NCBI RefSeq assembly: GCF_041929235.1 | Contig: NZ_JBHFNP010000281.1 | Coordinates: 87,538-151,537, forward strand | Length of the DNA stretch: 64,000 nucleotides | From: Microseira sp041929235 | Lineage (GTDB): Bacteria; Cyanobacteriota; Cyanobacteriia; Cyanobacteriales; Aerosakkonemataceae | Reading direction: 5' to 3' | Part shown: positions 63,038 through 64,000 of the stretch, one piece after another | Layout: the number at the start of each line of letters is the position of its first letter | Position numbering within the stretch: position 1 is the first letter of the stretch | Translations under genes and position numbers: made by a program | Notes under the pieces: generated by a model | What the model was told of the DNA's origin: nothing | What the model saw: the letters and a program-made list of their open reading frames with translations, nothing else | The model's database searches: none

Positions 63038-63748
63038 TTGTGGCGAAAATACTCTGCCTACTACCTGTGGAACTATGGCACTAAAGCCAGCAACGCAAGA
63101 TGCAAGAGGATTGAGAAAAAATTAAGTCTACTAGCAAGTATCAGCGAGCCACAAATGATTGTTGATGAGTTGCTGAAAAGCCAGAGCGCCAAGCAGTTCC
63201 TGAGCATCTTTAAAGACTTGTACAACTGCTATCAATGGGCGCGGATCAACAAAGTGATAGCAGTTAATCCCCTTGAATGGCTTAATTACGAGCTTCATCC
63301 CATTTATCTTGACTCTTATTACCTTCAGGCGATCAGGCGACAAAGCAAGTCATTAAGAAGCCTTGAATGTATCTACTGGTCAGAATTGTCATCACCTCCA
63401 ACAGGTCAGGAAATGGCAAAACTTCGCGCTGCACTCGCTAACGAAATATCATCCGATTACATACCTGCCAACAGTAGTCCTTACTGGTTTTTGGCTGGTG
63501 AGCCTCCAACTCTTCTGATGACTCACGAAAAAGGGTATCGAGCCATCAGGAAGACCGCTGTTCACCCCTCTGAGTATACAAGTGGAAAGATAAGGTGGGT
63601 GACATTTGATCAGTCCTATATAGATGTCCAGAAGCAACAAGGGAAGGACTGGCTACCGGCGAAGCGGCAAGCAACCGTCCCACTATCGACCCTGGTAAAC
63701 CTGTCAGCGGCACTCAATCCGCGCCAGTGTAGCGACAGTCTGTGTTGA
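63038..63748 (+). CDS. integrase-like core-binding protein of the element, unassigned
   Basis: 236 residues with a TTG start and no clear RBS. The first 100 residues (WRKYSAYYLWNYGTKASNAR, YNCYQWARINKVIAVNPLEW) resemble the SAM-like core-binding domain of phage integrases. The rest is unrecognised and has no RHxxY catalytic set. It may be an accessory protein or a damaged second integrase. Lies directly behind the integrase. Confidence 0.5.
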   Translation: MWRKYSAYYLWNYGTKASNARCKRIEKKLSLLASISEPQMIVDELLKSQSAKQFLSIFKDLYNCYQWARINKVIAVNPLEWLNYELHPIYLDSYYLQAIRRQSKSLRSLECIYWSELSSPPTGQEMAKLRAALANEISSDYIPANSSPYWFLAGEPPTLLMTHEKGYRAIRKTAVHPSEYTSGKIRWVTFDQSYIDVQKQQGKDWLPAKRQATVPLSTLVNLSAALNPRQCSDSLC

Positions 63749-64000
63749 GGCTGGGAACCGCATGAAAACCCGTCTAACGGATTTTAGACATCCTATGGTT
63801 TCCACAGCAAGCACGTAAACGGTAACAGTAACAGTAACAGTAACACTCCTCCTGTACCTCATTCGTGACAGGTTAGCGCCACCTGAACTGGTCGTTTAGT
63901 ACGGAGAGCCGACTCTCCTATAGCATTCACACCCTCTACCCTCACGTAAAAGGCTCAAAGCGAGTCCGGTCACATCTCAAGTAAGTAATGAACGAGATGG
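63749..64000. other. element interior, no gene; short repeats
   Basis: Has four copies of GTAACA (63822-63845) and a small palindrome GGAGAG/CTCTCC at 63903-63918. No reading frame recognised. The window ends inside the element. Confidence 0.45.

Overview
The window is cyanobacterial. The HIP1 octamer GCGATCGC and the shorter GCGATC occur throughout, and many genes belong to families that are mainly cyanobacterial: DUF1822, a bluetail-type RTX protein, a CpcT/CpeT-like protein with a PEP-CTERM tail, a DesC-type desaturase and a pentapeptide protein with Ala/Val-rich membrane segments. The number of palindromic repeats, heptamer repeats, toxin-antitoxin modules and gene remnants suggests a repeat-rich, probably filamentous species. 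The exact genus cannot be read from the sequence.

Layout. 1-3.3 kb: a membrane operon (MscS channel, DUF2254 protein, ZIP-like protein). 3.4-3.7 kb: two short mobile-repeat-like elements. 4.4-6.4 kb: an azoreductase gene and an ECF41-type sigma factor gene, preceded by a perfect ECF41-type promoter and flanked by two arrays of 84-bp repeats. 6.5-16 kb: a redox and hydrolase region (alpha/beta hydrolase, Tat-signal SDR, ABM protein, aldo/keto reductase, DUF1772, dienelactone hydrolase) mixed with LysR, LuxR, TetR, glycosyltransferase and acyltransferase remnants. 16.4-18.2 kb: an RTX protein. 18.5-22.9 kb: a four-gene operon of sigma factor, DUF1822, membrane CHAT protease and CPBP protease. 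23-30 kb: repeated fragments of an N-formylglutamate amidohydrolase gene around toxin-antitoxin pairs, a lone HsdR-N-like nuclease and a retropepsin-like gene. 30-43 kb: metabolic and regulatory genes, several broken (Fic, TauD, glutamate-cysteine ligase-like). 43-49 kb: AraC regulator, PEP-CTERM protein, ion channel with DUF389 protein, Na+/H+ antiporter. 49-57 kb: an accessory zone with an orphan antitoxin, a pentapeptide protein, a decayed toxin/immunity-like cluster and an IS605-type TnpB. 57.5-61.5 kb: backbone genes (PLP lyase, DesC, ProA-like protein, zinc-ribbon membrane protein). 61.7 kb to the end: a truncated tRNA-Gly(GCC) beside a tyrosine recombinase, which marks the left edge of an integrated element that runs off the window.

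Two regulatory units stand out. In the first, the ECF41 sigma factor and the promoter motif upstream of its operon imply autoregulation of a redox gene. In the second, a sigma factor, a cyanobacteria-specific protein, a caspase-like CHAT membrane protein and an intramembrane protease are tightly packed or overlapping, which looks like a stress, cell-death or defence module.

A recurring oddity is the single in-frame stop codon or homopolymer frameshift that interrupts otherwise conserved genes (DUF6713, glutamate-cysteine ligase-like, pentapeptide tail, toxin remnant, integrase, acyltransferase, TauD, TnpB). This reflects active pseudogenisation, sequence error or, less likely, read-through. 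All calls are from reading the sequence. No database search was run.
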